Shown one piece after another: positions 62,200 through 64,000 of a DNA stretch of 64,000 bases. The stretch spans positions 248,001 through 312,000 of the forward strand of contig NZ_JAAATY010000009.1 of NCBI RefSeq assembly GCF_013280595.1, in the 5' to 3' direction. The first letter of the stretch is position 1; each line of letters opens with the position of its first letter. The stretch comes from Kibdelosporangium persicum (GTDB taxonomy: Bacteria > Actinomycetota > Actinomycetes > Mycobacteriales > Pseudonocardiaceae). A model generated the notes under the pieces. It had not been told where the DNA came from. It made no database searches and saw nothing but the letters and a program-made list of their open reading frames with translations. The position numbers and the translations under genes were made by a program.

Positions 62200-63362
62200 C
62201 GGGCAAACACGTTCTGTACGCGTCGATCCCGGCATGGGGACACGTCTACCCGGTGATCGAGGGACTGACCGAACTGGTCCGGCGCGGCCACCGGGTGAGC
62301 GCGCTGGCGTCGGGGAGTTTCGCGCCGGAGGTCGGCGAAGTCCTTGACGTGGTGCGTTACGACTCGCCGATGGACAACTCGAACGCGGCCCTCGCGGACA
62401 TGAGCACCGTGCTGCCGCTCATGCTCAAGGAGACGCGCACGGCCTACGCCACGCTCAGCCAGGCCATCCGCGACGACCGGCCGGACGTGATCGTGTCCGA
62501 CGTGCTGTCGACGGCGGGCTGGCTGGCCGGGCAGGCCTTCGGCATCCCGGTGATCCGGACGTGGCCGGTGTTCGCGTCGAACTCCGAGTTCTCGCTGCAC
62601 CAGGACTACGAGTCACGGTCGGACACCGACGAGTCGATGGCCGCGTTCTTCGGTGCTGTGGCGGAGTTCCTCGACGACGTGGGGCTGTCGTCGTCGGTGT
62701 CGCCGGAGCAGTTCTTCGACAACGAGGCCGACCGCAACATCGTGCTGTTCCCCCGCGAGATCCAGCCGAAGGGCGAGACGTTCGACGAACGGTTCACGTT
62801 CATCACGCCGTGCATCCGGCCGTCCGAACAGTCCCCGGAACGGCAGTGGCTGGCCGCGTCGCAGCCGCTGGCCGTGGTCTCGCTCGGCACGGTGTTCAAC
62901 GACAAGATCGGTTTCTTCCGCACGTGCATCGAGGGCGTCGAGCGCCTCGGCTGGTACACGGCGGCCGCGTTGGGCGGCAAGGTCTCCCCGGCCCAGGTCG
63001 GCCCGATCTCCCAGCGGGTGCTGTTGCGGGCGAAGCTGCCGATGATCGACACGCTGCGGCACGCGTCCGTCGCGATCTCCCACGGCGGGCTCACCAGCAC
63101 CATCGAGGCGCTCGCGCAAGGTGTGCCGGTGCTGATCGCCCCGCAGATCGGCGAACAGCGCGGTGTGGCGGACAGCATCGAACGGCTCGGCCTCGGGGTC
63201 CGGCTGCACGAGCCGTTCACCTCGGCCGAACTGGCCGACGTGATCAAGACGGTCGCGAACGACTCCGCCATGGCCGAACGGCTCGAACAGTTCAAGCAAC
63301 GGCTGCGGGACGGCCGCAGCGGGGCGCAGTTCGCGGACGCCGTCGAAGTCGCGTTCGCCTAG
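62196..63362 (+). CDS. GT1 glycosyltransferase (second of the cluster)
   Basis: This 388-residue GT-B enzyme begins [20 protein letters not shown]. The donor domain has [16 protein letters not shown] and [21 protein letters not shown] with the canonical HGG, ending in [19 protein letters not shown]. It belongs to the same macrolide-type group as the enzyme at 44234-45412 but differs clearly in sequence, so the product probably carries two sugars or a disaccharide. Coupled by ATGA to P450 3; the fourth P450 gene starts 24 bases after its stop. Confidence 0.92.
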   Translation: MTGKHVLYASIPAWGHVYPVIEGLTELVRRGHRVSALASGSFAPEVGEVLDVVRYDSPMDNSNAALADMSTVLPLMLKETRTAYATLSQAIRDDRPDVIVSDVLSTAGWLAGQAFGIPVIRTWPVFASNSEFSLHQDYESRSDTDESMAAFFGAVAEFLDDVGLSSSVSPEQFFDNEADRNIVLFPREIQPKGETFDERFTFITPCIRPSEQSPERQWLAASQPLAVVSLGTVFNDKIGFFRTCIEGVERLGWYTAAALGGKVSPAQVGPISQRVLLRAKLPMIDTLRHASVAISHGGLTSTIEALAQGVPVLIAPQIGEQRGVADSIERLGLGVRLHEPFTSAELADVIKTVANDSAMAERLEQFKQRLRDGRSGAQFADAVEVAFA

Positions 63363-63386
63363 CGCCACGAAGGGAGGTGCTTTCCC

Positions 63387-64000
63387 GTGCAGCACGAACA
63401 ACTGACCGCACCACTCGCCGACTACCCGTTCACCCGTGACTCGATCATCGAGCCGGCACCGGCACTGGCGGACCTGCGCACCGCCGCGCCGATCCACAAG
63501 GTCCGGCTGGCGTCCGGCGGGCACGCCTGGCTGGTCACCCGGTACCAGGACGTCCGGCTGGTGCTCAACCACCCGGCCTTCGGCACGCAGTACCCCGGGT
63601 CGATCCCCGTCGCGGACGAGGACAACCTCGCGGCGGGGTTCATGTTCCTCAAGGACCCGCCGGACCACACCAGGCTGCGCCGGAGCGTGACCCGCGCGTT
63701 CACCGCGCGGCGGATCGCCGAGCTGCGCGACCGCGCGCAGGAGGTCGCCGACGACCTGGTCACCGCCATGCTCGCCGCGGGCCCGGTCGCGGACATCCAG
63801 GAGCAGTTCGCCTATCCCCTGCCGATCTCGATCATCTCCGAACTGCTCGGCATCCCGGACGCCGACCGCGGCCGGTTCCGCGGCTGGGCCGACATCGTGG
63901 TCCGTTCGGTCGGCGGCGCGGACTTCGGGGCGGCCTTCACCGATCTGCAGCGGTTCGTCGTGCGGCTCGTGGAGTCCAAACCGGACGGCGGCGATCTGCT
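63387..64000 (+). CDS. Cytochrome P450 (4 of 4), truncated by window end
   Basis: The first 204 residues are visible from the GTG at 63387 (GGAGG 10 bases upstream): N-terminus with YPFTRDSIIEPAPAL, B-C region FGTQYPGSIPVADEDNL, and C-helix PPDHTRLRRSVTRAFTARRI, all typical of CYP105/107-like enzymes. The I-helix and heme loop lie beyond the window. The operon clearly continues to the right, where further tailoring genes and possibly the prenyl synthase would be expected. Confidence 0.9.
   Translation, partial: MQHEQLTAPLADYPFTRDSIIEPAPALADLRTAAPIHKVRLASGGHAWLVTRYQDVRLVLNHPAFGTQYPGSIPVADEDNLAAGFMFLKDPPDHTRLRRSVTRAFTARRIAELRDRAQEVADDLVTAMLAAGPVADIQEQFAYPLPISIISELLGIPDADRGRFRGWADIVVRSVGGADFGAAFTDLQRFVVRLVESKPDGGDL

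Overview
The window is high-GC DNA with frequent GTG and TTG starts, many 4-base ATGA/GTGA gene overlaps and few TTA codons, which points to an actinomycete. A galactofuranosyltransferase of the GlfT2 type (32636-34504) implies an arabinogalactan cell wall. Together with the deoxysugar and P450 genes, this fits a Pseudonocardiales-like organism (Amycolatopsis, Kibdelosporangium, Lentzea or Saccharothrix type). Genus is inference; nothing here identifies a species.

Region 1 (1-29,000) is a mosaic of housekeeping and surface genes. It holds two tandem tachylectin-like lectins, a regulator, a TauE-type permease, tRNA-Ser(CGA), an ECF sigma factor, tadA with its partner gene, an M20 amidohydrolase and tyrA. 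These are followed by a secreted fibronectin-domain protein, a FUSC membrane protein, a thioester-domain surface protein with a sortase signal, a DUF885 protein and a GbsR/MarR regulator divergent from an ABC exporter. Next come a protease-like protein that has lost two catalytic residues and carries a lectin propeller, then a 1349-residue ALF-repeat/Hint/nuclease polymorphic toxin with a HEAT-repeat neighbour that may be its immunity protein. The region ends with tRNA-Arg(ACG), an M28 aminopeptidase, tRNA-Asn(GTT) and a tRNA-like element with a very short D arm.

Region 2 (29,000-44,100) is mostly cell envelope: a cluster of DnaA-box-like 9-mers, a TylF-type methyltransferase, a large multi-spanning membrane protein and GlfT2. 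A Ser/Thr kinase converges on an LCP (LytR-CpsA-Psr) gene that is broken by a one-base frameshift. Then come a fusion of a degenerate NodB domain with a GT2 glycosyltransferase, a glucuronoyl-esterase-like enzyme, an APH-type kinase and small secreted proteins.

Region 3 (44,234 to beyond the right edge) looks like a biosynthetic gene cluster for a glycosylated terpenoid. A leftward block carries a GT1 glycosyltransferase, NDP-hexose 2,3-dehydratase, SAM methyltransferase and Gfo/Idh-type 3-ketoreductase. Then come an FkbM methyltransferase and two regulators: a large SARP/NB-ARC/TPR protein and a ParB-like protein with a TTA codon. A tightly coupled rightward operon follows: sugar SDR, zinc-motif methyltransferase with two TTA codons, squalene-hopene-cyclase-like class II terpene cyclase, three P450s, a second GT1 and a fourth P450 cut by the window end. 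The cyclase has Glu-Ser-Glu-Asp where the family has the catalytic DXDD. No polyketide synthase, NRPS or prenyl synthase is present, so the isoprenoid precursor must be made outside the window. This cluster is the best candidate for an undescribed system.
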